From NCBI RefSeq assembly GCF_000315625.1, contig NW_005434545.1:3669-67668 (forward strand): a DNA stretch of 64,000 nucleotides, written 5' to 3'. Shown piece after piece: positions 1-9,976 of this stretch. Source of the DNA: Guillardia theta CCMP2712. Taxonomy: Eukaryota > Cryptophyceae > Pyrenomonadales > Geminigeraceae. The notes under the pieces were generated by a model. It ran no database searches. It was not told the DNA's origin and saw only the letters and a program-made list of their open reading frames with translations. The position numbers and the translations under genes were made by a program. Positions within the stretch are counted from its first letter, which is position 1; each line of letters starts with the position of its first letter.

Positions 1-91
1 CGCGAAGCCGCGCAGACCGTACCGACCAGCAGGCTTATGGTCAAGCAATCAAGCAACAAGCAGCAGGAGCATGCAGGAGGAATAAAATCCC

Positions 92-781
92 TTAGACGCG
101 ATACCCGGAGGCAGCCGACTGACCACTGTCAGTCGAGACGTCCGCTGCCGCCACAAAGCGGGCGGCCGCGGACGGAGAAAGGGCAGCCGCCGACAAGGAG
201 CCGGCGTTGCCCGGGGGTCCGCCTGGGGCAGCGGACGGAGGGAGGCTGGACACAGGAACACGGTACCGCTCGAGGTAGTCCTCCTCGCTAGCCTCCGAGT
301 CAGCGGTAGCCGAGTCAGTGGTAGCCGCCCGTGACGGCGGCGACGCCGCGGCAATGCCCAAGGACCGGCGTGACCCGACCGATGCCGGGGAGGAAGCAGG
401 CGAGCTCGGACCAGCAGCAAGCACCCCAGTGGTGTCGAGCTCTCCGGAGGCACCCGACGTCACAGTGAGGGACGGAGACGCCTCGCCAGCTCCGCGCCGA
501 TCGTCGGGGCCACTCGAAGGGTGTCCCCCATCGGAGTCGGAGACCTCCGGCGAAGACTCCTCGGGCGACTCGACAAAGTCCGAGGAGGAGCTGTCCTCTG
601 GCTCGAGAAGTGCTTGCGCCCGCAAGGGCGTCATGCGCCTCGCACCAGACAAGAGCGCTTCCAGCGTCAGCTGCATGGTGAGGCGCTGATAGGTGGCGGC
701 GCGTTTGCGAGCCAAGACCTCAGCAGCAGGTCCGTCATCAGGCACGAAGTGCCGACCAAACGCCGCATCCTCAAGAGGCAT
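92..781 (-). CDS. Repeat-borne ORF, possible gag-like or transposon protein
   Basis: An open frame of about 229 codons starts at an ATG at 781 (MPLEDAAFGRHF) and ends with a stop at 92. The frame also stays open upstream of that ATG. The first ~70 residues are Arg/Leu-rich and could be helical; the rest is low-complexity Ser/Pro/Glu/Ala, and I see no catalytic motif. Parts of the same frame are duplicated at about 1390-1600 and 2056-2440, the latter broken by a 53 bp insertion. Its place inside a duplicated repeat makes a mobile-element protein or a decayed copy more likely than a host gene. High GC and low complexity could also keep the frame open by chance. Confidence 0.3.
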   Translation of the reverse strand: MPLEDAAFGRHFVPDDGPAAEVLARKRAATYQRLTMQLTLEALLSGARRMTPLRAQALLEPEDSSSSDFVESPEESSPEVSDSDGGHPSSGPDDRRGAGEASPSLTVTSGASGELDTTGVLAAGPSSPASSPASVGSRRSLGIAAASPPSRAATTDSATADSEASEEDYLERYRVPVSSLPPSAAPGGPPGNAGSLSAAALSPSAAARFVAAADVSTDSGQSAASGYRV

Positions 782-1987
782 TGAGCGCTGAGCAATGGCA
801 GAAGGTAAAAAGTGCCTCATGCAAACGTGACAAAGCAGGATCAAGCTGAACCGGCAGGCACACAGTCCACAGCGAGAAGCGGCACAATCACACACAAAAC
901 ACAAGCCCGAAAAGAACCAGCACTGCTGGCACCCAGACGCGGCAGCGCCAGCCCAAGCGCGAAGCCGCGCAGACAAGCAGCCTAAGCGCTGAGCAACGAT
1001 GTCCGCCAGATACCAGATGAAGCGGAGGGTGTCAGGATGCAGGGTACCGTCGAGATGGCAAGAGGGATGAACGCTCGAGGAGGAGTAGTCATGGCATATG
1101 CAGCGCGATGTTTGCGAATCTTCTCAGACGCTGCAACATAGGCTAGGTCACATAGGATTTACTGGCAGAAGGTAAAAAGTGCCTCAAGCAAAACAAAGCA
1201 GGAACAAGCTGAACCGGCAGGCACACAGTCCACAGCGAGAAGCTGCACAATCACACACAAAACACAAGCCCGAAAAGAACCAGCACTGCTGGCACCCAGA
1301 CGCGGCAGCGCCAGCCCAAGCGCGAAGCCGCGCAGACAAGCAGCCTAAGGGTCAAGCAATCAAGCAACAAGCAGCAGGAGCAAGCAGGAGGAAGAAAATC
1401 CCTTAGACGCGATACCCGGAGGCAGCCGACTGACCACTGTCAGTCGAGACGTCCGCTGCCGCCACAAAGCGGGCGGCCGCGGACGGAGAAAGGGCAGCCG
1501 CCGACAAGGAGCCGGCGTTGCCCGGGGGTCCGCCTGGGGCAGCGGACGGAGGGAGGCTGGACACAGGAACACGGTACCGCTCGAGGTAGTCCTCCTCGCT
1601 AGGTAGTGGATTTACTGGCAGAAGGTAAAAAGTGCCTCAAGCAAAACAAAGCAGGAACAAGCTAAACCTCCAGGGCACACAGCGCACAGCGAGAAGCTGC
1701 ACAATCACACACAAAACACAAGCCCGAAAAGAACCAGCACTGCTGGCACCCAGACGCGGCAGCGCCAGCCCAAGCGCGAAGCCGCGCAGACAAGCAGCCG
1801 AAGGGTCAGGCAAACAAGCAACGGTTGAAGCAGCATGGAGGGCGTCGAGGTTGACCTCCCAACTTGGTCAGGTCGGCAGAGCTACCAATGTAAGGGTGGA
1901 CCAACGTCACAAAAAGGAAGCGGGGATAGCTCTTGTGGTCTCACCACTCGGAAGTTTAGCTTGTTCCTGCTTTGTTCTGCTTGCATA

Positions 1988-2055
1988 GGATTTACTGGCA
2001 GAAGGTAAAAAGTGCCTCATGCTTGAGGCACTTTTTACCTTCTGCCAGTAAATCC
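1988..2055. repeat. Perfect 32-bp inverted repeat with 4-nt loop
   Basis: The arm 1988-2019 is the exact reverse complement of 2024-2055, separated by 'tgct'. Each arm is the first half of the dispersed core that begins 'ggatttactggcagaaggta'. Just upstream (about 1960-1986) lies an inverted piece of the second half of the same core. Two core copies therefore sit head to head here. The transcript could form a long hairpin. Confidence 0.85.
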
Positions 2056-2111
2056 ATTGACTGTCAGTCGAGACGTCCGCTGCCGCCACAAAGCGGGCGG
2101 CCGCGGACGGA

Positions 2112-2128
2112 GAAAGGTAATGGAAAGG
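2112..2128. other. Excision-like scar: gaaagg-taatg-gaaagg
   Basis: The empty copies near 176-182 and 1487-1493 read gaaagg followed directly by gcagcc. Here gaaagg is duplicated around five extra bases, taatg. The extra bases resemble one end of the dispersed core (aatgga...). This is what a cut-and-paste element leaves when it excises from a 6-bp target duplication. A simple 11-bp duplication or slippage event is the alternative. Confidence 0.45.
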
Positions 2129-2233
2129 GCAGCCGCCGACAAGGAGCCGGCGTTGCCCGGGGGTCCGCCTGGGGCAGCGGACGGAGGGAGGCTGGACACG
2201 GGAACACGGTACCGCTCGAGGTAGTCCTCCTCG

Positions 2234-2286
2234 TTCCTGCTTTGTTTTGCTTGAGGCACTTTTTCCCTTCTGCCAGTAAATCCATT
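2234..2286 (-). mobile_element. 53-bp insertion flanked by 6-bp target duplication TCCTCG
   Basis: The flanking sequence matches the uninterrupted copy near 280-292. At 2228-2233 and 2287-2292 the hexamer tcctcg is present twice, whereas the empty copy has it once. The insert is a minus-strand copy of the dispersed core, running from 'aatggatttactggcagaag' to '...caaagcaggaa'. It has no coding capacity and no obvious terminal inverted repeats. The TSD indicates insertion rather than deletion in the other copy. Confidence 0.7.
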
Positions 2287-2429
2287 TCCTCGCTAGCCTC
2301 CGAGTCAGCGGGGCAGTCAGCGGTAGCCGAGTCAGCGGTAGCCGCCCGTGACGGCGGCGACGCCGCGGCAATGCCCAAGGACCGGCGTGACCCGACCGAT
2401 GCCGGGGAGGAAGCAGGCGAGCTCGGACC

Positions 2430-2833
2430 AGCAGCTGAATATCCCCCTTCTTTTTGCGGCCATGAGGATGGGAGGGTACCTGCCGTCGAGACCGAGGATC
2501 CCCGACTGTATCGATGACGCTCTGAAGACCAGCTTCGTTCAGCATTGACCAGCTTGGAGGATCGGCGTTTGTAGGTCTGGAGATGATGTGCAGCAACGGA
2601 GGGGTCGAGCTCGCGCTGACATCCATCACATTCCGTCGGACACTGGCAGATCGGCATGCCATGGAGATAGCAGTCGAGCATCTGAGCATAGCGGTGCGGG
2701 AAGGCCTTGAGGGGTAGTAGCTCGAGACTCGCATCGGAGAGTGGCTCAGGTCCCGCTCAGGAAAATGAGCGAAGATGGTAGACTGCAAGACCCTATCCTG
2801 CGACTTGACGATGGACCTGCTGCAGAGAGACAA
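2430..2833 (-). other. Single-copy fragment within the repeat mosaic, possible Cys/His-rich ORF
   Basis: This stretch is not duplicated elsewhere in the first 3 kb. On the minus strand one frame carries a short Cys-rich piece (CQCPTECDGCQ followed by H) near 2600-2650, which could be a zinc-binding fragment. Another minus frame stays open across most of the stretch without recognisable features. It is bordered on the right by another copy of the dispersed core at about 2834. I cannot assign a function. Confidence 0.2.
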
Positions 2834-3267
2834 TGGATTTACTGGCAGAAGGGAAAAAGTGCCTCAAGCAAAACAAGCAGGAACAAGCTAAACCTCCAGG
2901 CACACAGCACACAGCGAGAAGCTGCACAATGCAGAGGTCGTGAACTCGTCCCCTCCTCGTCCCTTCCCCCCCGGTCCTCCTCACTGGGGGGACTGGATGC
3001 GTCACCAGGAACAAGCAAGAATTTACACGCACAGAACACACAGCGAAATAAAAGCTGACAGGCCGCAATAACCAAAGTCAGGGACACGACTGATCTCGTG
3101 ACGCTCGAGGTTTTTATGCTCATTTCTTCATCACGTGTCGATTTACAACTGATGGTAACGCCCTTGATGGAGCTATGGAGAACAGAGGATGAGAACAGCT
3201 AAGGAGAGCAGCTACGTCTTCTTCTTCCGTGCTTCGCGTTCTCTCTTTCGAAGTACCTGGGAGCTTG

Positions 3268-6167
3268 TCACTCTCCTCCTTCGCTCCTCTTCTCCTTGCC
3301 TTGTTCTTCATCGTATCGCCAGCATGGCCTCCTCGGCGCATCTTCTGCTCGCTTCCACTTTGAAATCTGCGGCCAGTCAGAACGATACCAGGAATCAGTA
3401 GCAGGTGACGGGTTGTCGGCTCCTTGAGTGGGCTTGAAGATCTTCTTTTCCCGAACTTTCTTGACCTAAAAGGGGCAAGGTGAGTCCTCCATCTGCCCCT
3501 CTTCTCTCCTCCTACTCTTCTTCCGTTCCGCCTCCCCCCTGCTCCTCTTTCTTTCACACACCTTGCCCTCATCGTAGGCTTCATCCCATGAGTCCCTCCA
3601 TCGCTTCGATCCTCGCAGCTCTTTCGTCCGTAGCAGCTGCTGCTGTTCGTCTGCGAGCTCTTTTACTTCCTGCACGCGAGCAGTGAGCGCGGCAAGAGAC
3701 GCGGACGAGTCGACTCACTCCTCCCCAGTTGTCCACATGCACCTGATACTGCCCACCTCTCACTCCCATGACTTCCTTTAGACCCTCCGTACTCCACGTT
3801 GCCCCTCGCTGCGCGACGGAGCCATTGAGGGTCAGCAGAAGAGGAGGCCGGGAGCTTGACGAGCTCTCTCTCGCGTCCTCACTTAGAGAGTCGTCAGGCT
3901 CGTCGCTCTGTGAGCTCGTAGCTTCTCGATCGCTGCTGCTGCTGCGCCAGCCCCTCCCCTCGGCTGCCTCTTTCTGGCCCGATAACGTAACAGACACTGC
4001 AGCCAGGATCTCCGGTTCCTCGAGATGAGCGACCGAAGGCTTACTCGAGGTCCCAGCATCCTCGCCATGCTGCTTGCAAGCAAGCTCGTCAAGGTCTGCC
4101 GGGAGGAGTCTCTACTGTCGTCAGATGAAGTTTCTTCACCCGCATCTTCGGAGCCTTCGGAATCAGAAGGCGCGAAAGATGCATCCTCCTCCGAGTCTTC
4201 ATCCTCCGAGTCCTCATCGTCCTTCTCTTCGCGCGTCTTAGCAGAAGAGCTTTCCTCGTCATCCGAGGACTCTATGTCGCTCATGCCATTTGAGTTCATC
4301 ACCTGCTGGACTTGATCTTGAGCTCGAGAGCTCTCCTGCACGCCATTCTTCATCTCGTCATTTTTCAGTCCGGGGGACAGCCGCATCTTCTCGAGAAAGC
4401 TCGGAGAGATGCTGATGGGAGGCAGCTGAGCCTTCAGCAGGGGACTCGCGCCAGCCTTGGGGGTGAGCGCGGGGCTTGTGATGCTTGCTGCATTCAACTT
4501 GAGAATGGGTTGATGACACGCCACCTTACCGTCAGGTTGCTGCACGTAGAAGAGCATGTACGCCTGCTGCCGCGCGACTGCGCTGTAGGAGACCTGAATG
4601 GGCGATGAGAAGCCGCGGAGAGAGTGAAACTGACCTGACGGACGCTATCGTCGTCCATCTCGTACCATACTCCGTTGGAGTTCTTCACAAAGGCATAGTA
4701 GTGGCCACTCTTCATCGAGTGTCCGCTATGCACGACCACGCCGTAAAGGCTTGAGATGACAAGTCAAAGTCATGGCAACAGGAGGAGCGAGGGACTCACT
4801 TGTAACGACTGCCAGCCTTCTCTCCTTCACTCATGTAAGGATCGAGCTGCAGCGTCTGCTCGAACTGAACGACAAGTCACCAAACAGACTCAGACGCTTC
4901 CCTTCTACCATGACGTGCTTGCTCAACTTACAGCTGTTGCCGCTCCAAGATGTTTCAAACCTCTTGAGATGAAGTTGAAGGACGAGTGGAGCTCTGTTGA
5001 ATGTGAGGGAGATATCATCGCGACCGCTCACACCTACCTGTGAACTGAAAACCTCTTTGTTGCTCGTGTCTTGCAGCCACAGTGAGAGCACTTGTACCTG
5101 GTCAAGACTCTTAGCGACCGCTGCTCCAACCGCCATTCCTCACTTGTTGTTTCCGTCTAGAATTTCTGGTTTTGTGAAAAGTCGGAGAGCATCTGTGATA
5201 TTGTCTGCCTTCTTGATTTCAAGAGAAAGATCTGCAGTGAGCATCCGATCATATCAGAGAAAGCAAGTCTCTTGGCTTCAAGCTCCTCACCAAGAAAGGC
5301 ATCATAAGTGTTGGAATTGTACCGACAGGTCTCGCAGCGGACTTGACTCCTCAGATGGCCCCCGAAGATTCCATGCACCAGCCCTTCAAGCCCATCACCG
5401 TCTCGCAAGCAGCGCCTCATCTCTCACCCACCTGTCTGTGCCGCACGAGAATACGGAGACTCGGTGAATCGGCAGGCTGCGAGGTCGGCGAGGTGCATGG
5501 CTTCCATCAAGAGCCTCGTGAACTCATGAGCATCTTCCTGCCGCCCCAACCGCAAACGAGCTCCAATCTTGCGAAAGGAGTTGACGATGTTGCTTGGCTT
5601 CAGCACTCCCTGCGTGCAGCGAGAGGAGGTGATGATGTGTCTCTCAACCTCTTTCAGCGCGTCGAACTTCCCCTGACCGTCTCTGGTGATCTGAGAGGAA
5701 AAGGTCAAGAGGCGAGGCACTGGCAGTTAGCTTTTCACCCTCTTAGAGTGCTCTTGTGCTTTGCAGAGGTTTGCAAGGGGAGGAGTGTATGTCAGACACT
5801 GCAGCACCGCGTTGCAGAAGCAAGTGTTGCCCACATTCAACAAGCCAGGCCCGATCTTATTCACATGCTTCCAGTTCAGGACGCGAAGCAGTCGGATCTT
5901 GGGGTACAGGTGATGTTCGGGCTCTTCGAACTGATCGCCTTCAAGCTTCCGAGGCATTTTAATCGCCTTACTGTGGTTGGCCACTGAGGGCTGATTCAAC
6001 GACGAGTCCAACACGATCGAATTTTCTTGCCGTTTGGCTGGAATGAAATTTATCTTGCGGTGCAAGTATTGTCTTTTTCCTCGCAAATCATCATCAATGT
6101 CTTTAGAGCCTTTCTCGTGCTTCTTTTTGTGCAAGTTTTTTTTGACAAATACTGTAGGAATTCCCAT
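3268..6167 (-). CDS. Ubiquitin carboxyl-terminal hydrolase, USP36/USP42-like
   Basis: This is a multi-exon cysteine protease that removes ubiquitin. The start Met is at 6167 and a basic leader follows. The Cys box ([18 protein letters not shown]) lies near 5850-5800. The QEDAHEF motif is at about 5540-5520, then the zinc-ribbon pairs RCETC and KCSHCGCK (about 5330 and 5085). The His box ([14 protein letters not shown]) is at about 4725-4685. After the catalytic core comes a long acidic Ser/Glu/Asp tail (about 4300-4150). The C-terminal block, [11 protein letters not shown] joined across a GT-AG intron to [10 protein letters not shown], resembles the basic C-terminal end of nucleolar USP36. 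Catalytic Cys and His are both present, so it should be active. The first intron lies at about 5693-5730. The stop near 3268 depends on the last splice being right. No neighbour suggests co-regulation. Confidence 0.9.
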
Positions 6168-7581
6168 TCTGTTTCCCAGTTAGCGATCGTAACAGAAGTA
6201 ACGAACACCTCCTACATTCGTTCAGAGAATCTAGTCCCGATCACGTGTGCACATACATCGTCACTGCGGAAAAACAAGTCAGTGCTGCGTCACAAATTTC
6301 TTCGATGATTCAGAGTAGCACATAGAGGAAAGTACCTTGACAGACACTACTGCACGTCGACATGTCAAAGAGCTGGGGGTCAAAAGTACTGCTGCAACAA
6401 GGTTCATCTTTAAAGACTTGGAGGAGATCAGAAAATTCGGTCAGGCGCTTCCTATCATCTCTCCTCACTTTCCCCCTCACAACCGTCAGGGAGTCGTTTG
6501 ATCCTCCTTCCCTTCCTTTCTGTATTCTTCCCTTCTATTCTTTTCTGTTCTGTCCTTTATATCCTCTCCTCTCCTCTCCTCTCCTCTCCTCTCTTGAGCT
6601 CCTCTGGTTTCTTCGTCTGGTCCCATCACTTCTTTCTCATCTTCTAACCTGCTGTTATCTCTTCTTGCCTTCTCTCCCATTCCCTTGTCCCTGACCTCTC
6701 CTGCCCTCTGCGGTCTTCTCTTCGCCTCCCCTCTCCTCTGTTCTCCCTTCCTCTCCTCCCCTCCATCTCTACTTTCTCTTTCGCAGGGAATCCGCACATG
6801 CATCTTCTGCGGTCTATCACCCCTACCCTGTTTCCACACTCTTCACCCCCTCAATCATTTCCATAACCCCACCCTCGTTGAATCATACTGCATGAAATCA
6901 TGTTAAATTGACCCCTTCTTTTGTCACCCCACCACCATTATTCGAACATTTACCACCCCCTACCCATTCCGAGATGTACGACCAAAAGAGTCTGATGGAA
7001 CAAAGACTCGCCCGGCCCCGGCGGCCCCTCAGTCAAGTTACTCCGAGTCAGTGATTGAGTCGCTTGCCAGACCAATCCGTCACCCGGGCCCGCGGCCCGG
7101 TCCGAGGCCGCTAGTGTCGGAGCCTTCAAGGCCCTGGCTTAAGTCAGTACTATATCCCGCCGCTTGTGAGCGTTTGCAAGTCCGATCGGAGAACGAGGCC
7201 GAGAGACCATCAGGCTGGCCCCAGCGTCGGAGGCTGCCGTTTCGCCCGGCCCGTGCCAAGAAGTTCGCCGAGCGATCCGCCAGCCACCGTGGCACCCGGC
7301 AGAGAGAGAAGCCGTCAGGCTCCGGGCTCGTAACTTTAGTAAACTCGGAAAGCGCAACGCCCGGGTCACCGGTGACGCCCGGCCGCGGCACTCCAAATAT
7401 TGAATCTCGGCTGAGAGAACCGCCAGTACCGGTGCATGCGAGTGAAAAAGTACCGGTGATTTCGAGCACTGAGTACCGGTGATTTAGAGCTCAGAGGGAC
7501 CGGTGAACTACAAAGACATGCAGTGGAGGTGGTGAACATGAGGCTTGATGGTAGAGCTTGTTCGGCTGAATCTTGCTCGTG
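6168..7581. other. Intergenic: pyrimidine-rich stretch, then GC-rich island
   Basis: From about 6440 to 6800 the plus strand is strongly C/T-rich, with a cctct/ctctc microsatellite at about 6557-6593. From about 7010 to 7500 the composition switches to a GC-rich mix full of ggcc, ccgg, gagtc and accggt words. I see no conserved protein or tRNA in either part. The GC-rich part resembles other islands in this window (22.5, 33.9, 48.7 and 58.5 kb) in word usage but not in an alignable way. Confidence 0.5.
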
Positions 7582-9157
7582 ATGATCGCTCAAAAGTTCC
7601 TCCTCCTCTTGTACCTCCTCCTCCTCCTCCTTCCTCGCGTTCACTCCTCTCTTGGTCTCTCCGGCGGTCAATCGTCAGTTTCTTTCTGCGTCACAGACAA
7701 GTCAACCTCCCAGGTCAGCCGAATCTTGCTTGATGCGTTTGATGCGCTTGCAGTTGTTTTACCTCACAGACCTCACGTCTCCCCTCCTCGGCCAGACTCT
7801 ATCAGAGGAACAATTCTCGCAGGGAAAGCTCATTCTAGGAGGAGGAGTCCTTCCCGACTTCAAGCTTCAGTTACTCAGTGCCGACAACAAATATGTCGTG
7901 GAAGACAACATCAATTGGAGTTTCGTCGCCCATAGACGGCAGATTGAGTACTTCAACACCATAGATCGCATGACAAGGGATGCAGCGCTTGCATCTTCTT
8001 CCTACTTGTCTGTTGTACCCATCGGGCTGGCAGGGGCGTCGAACCAAGATCCGAGGCAGCAAACCTCGTTGCCTGACGCGCAGAGGAGCATGAAGCCAAC
8101 ACGAGACAACGAGCCCCAGGCCTTCGCTCCTCGCGTGCCACGATTGTGGCCAACCATCGCCGACGCTATCCGCAAGTCTTCCAAGATGAGAGATGAGGGA
8201 GGTGGTGGAGAGGAGCGAGTGACAATCAGCAGCATCTCACGCTTTGTGGTTTCTCTGCTCCGGTATAAAGTGCGAGTGATGGAAGAAGAGACGCACTACA
8301 TGAGCAGTGTCAACTTGCAGGAGATGCGGCGCAAGTCACAGGATGCTCATCCTGACTTGAGGGAAGGACAACTGCGAGCGGACCTTCCGCATTCCTACGT
8401 CAGTGAGATTCACTACGGTCACCGCCTTCTGGTTTCAGCCAACGTGTCGCTTGCTATCAACCCGAGCGATCCTCCTCTAGAGTCAAGTCACATCGCTCAC
8501 AACCTCATGCGCGTCGTTGCCAAGGAGCTCAGCGCCTCCACCTTCGATCTCCTCTACCCGCAGGCGAAGATCTTCGCGCGATTCCGATGGGATCCTGACC
8601 TTCCTCCTCCGAGAGAAGCCATCAACAAGATGCTTGCCATGAAGGCTCGTGAAATTCCTCCCTCCCTCCCTCCTCCCCTCCCCTCCCCTCCCCTCCCCTC
8701 CCCTCCCCTCCCTCCCTCTCCCTCCCTCTCCCTCGCTTCCACTCCTTGTCTCGCCCTGCATGCTTTGTTTGTGATCTTCTCCTCTTTTCAGCTTCATCGA
8801 TACGGTGATACCCCAGTAGGGTTCACGGGCTTTAACCATTCGGCTATGGTCTGTCCTCACGGCAGCTTCCGTCGGTGGGTCCTGTCGCACGATGTTTGCT
8901 TCATGTGTGAGTTGAGGGGCAGGTCTAGGCATCTTCTTACCTCGAGGCTCGAGTCATGCCCACTCTCCGACGAGTGGCCCTCCTCCTCTAATGCACACTT
9001 GTCTTGGGTGATGCGAGGAGGAGGAGCCTCGATGCTCCTAGAGAGGATCGACGACTGGCGGATGGCGATGACAGAATCTCCTTCTACCGTCAGGCAGAGT
9101 GTGCCATTGGCGCTTAAGGTTAGAGGAGGAAGGACTCTTGATATTGATGATCCTTGA
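7582..9157 (+). CDS. Putative secreted protein, weak resemblance to thiol-activated cytolysin/MACPF core
   Basis: The ATG at 7582 opens with a strong signal peptide (MIAQKFLLLLYLLLLLLPRV). A 40-nt GT-AG intron (about 7712-7751) joins STSQ to LFYLTDLTS in phase 0. The middle region (about 8240-8480) contains a pattern like a cytolysin strand: a basic/hydrophobic segment, ETHYMSSVNL, then YVSEIHYGHRLLVSANVSL. That resemblance is weak and judged by eye, and I see no undecapeptide-like tryptophan-rich loop. A CTCCC repeat (about 8656-8730) lies in a probable intron with donor near 8649 and a NAGNAG-type acceptor near 8817-8821. The frame ends at 9157, but exon-like sequence with a clear donor (9243-9318) follows, so the true C-terminus may lie near 9.4 kb. 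It could equally be an unrelated lineage-specific secreted protein. Confidence 0.45.
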
Positions 9158-9976
9158 GGAAGGAGAGAGAGGAAGGAAATTGGCAGCAGACAGCTGAAGT
9201 CAGATGATACCAGGCAAGAAGATCGCTGACGAGCAAAGACGTGAATTTCATGAATGATCAGCTCAAGCGGATCAATGTCTCCAGCCTCTATGAGAAAACA
9301 GAGGACGTGAAGATCAAGTAAGAGGATGGCATTGGAGGAGGCGGGTACTCATGTGCTCCAGGACGGTTCTTCGTAATCTTCAGGATCGACTGCGAGAGAG
9401 AACTTCACTCAGCTACTCTGCCACTACTTGCATGCAATCTTCTCTCCTTCCCCTTCCGATGCTGCTGGTGATCGGCGATCTCCTCGTCTTTCTGTGAGCT
9501 TTTCTCCTTTTCTTTCACGAATCCTTATGACTCTTCACCAGCTCCCTCTCCGTGCTTATTATCTTTTGCGCATGGATCTATTTTCTCACAGGATACTTCT
9601 TGGTACATCTCTTACTTCATTCATCCCTTTCAAGGGTCCACGTGCTTTCCTTCTCGTACTGATCTTCTCATCATTGAGTCTTGATCTTCTGCCTCTTCCC
9701 TCACTTGTCTGCGACAGGCTCGTCTATCCGACTACATTCGGCTTCCTCAGTTCATTTCGGCAAGTCTGATGTCTCGGCCGGCCTTTCTGACACGATATCA
9801 GGTTCGGCCAGTGAGCCTGCGCCTCTACCTTGTCTCTCTCTCCCCCTCCGACCCACACACCCTCTAGTATTCGCTCCTCTTCTCCATGTCCCTCGTTTGT
9901 TTACAATGAACGTAAGGAGGAGCCCAAGTCTGAAAGCGACCCACTCAAATCTTTCTCGCCATTGTCCTCCCATCGT
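9158..9976. other. Possible further exons, then C/T-rich spacer
   Basis: About 9240-9318 reads as coding (NDQLKRINVSSLYEKTEDVK) and ends at a good donor (aagtaagagg). An acceptor at about 9383 opens the following exon. These may be the 3' exons of the secreted-protein gene to the left. From about 9440 on the plus strand is C/T-rich with no convincing reading frame. Confidence 0.35.

Larger units (their letters stand above)
1..3060. repeat. Mosaic of duplicated repeat fragments
   Basis: The same blocks recur several times. A block with 'gtcagtcgagacgtccgctg' appears near 131, 1439 and 2062. A block rich in 'cacacaaaacacaagcccga' appears near 892, 1255 and 1705. A short core beginning 'ggatttactggcagaaggta' (or close variants) occurs near 794, 1155, 1608, 1988, 2834 and, inverted, near 2055 and 2286. 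The blocks join in different orders and orientations, so this is a rearranged, nested repeat rather than a simple tandem array. I recognise no transposase, integrase or reverse transcriptase here. It could be the remains of a non-autonomous element family or the edge of a larger transposon lying left of the window. Confidence 0.75.
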
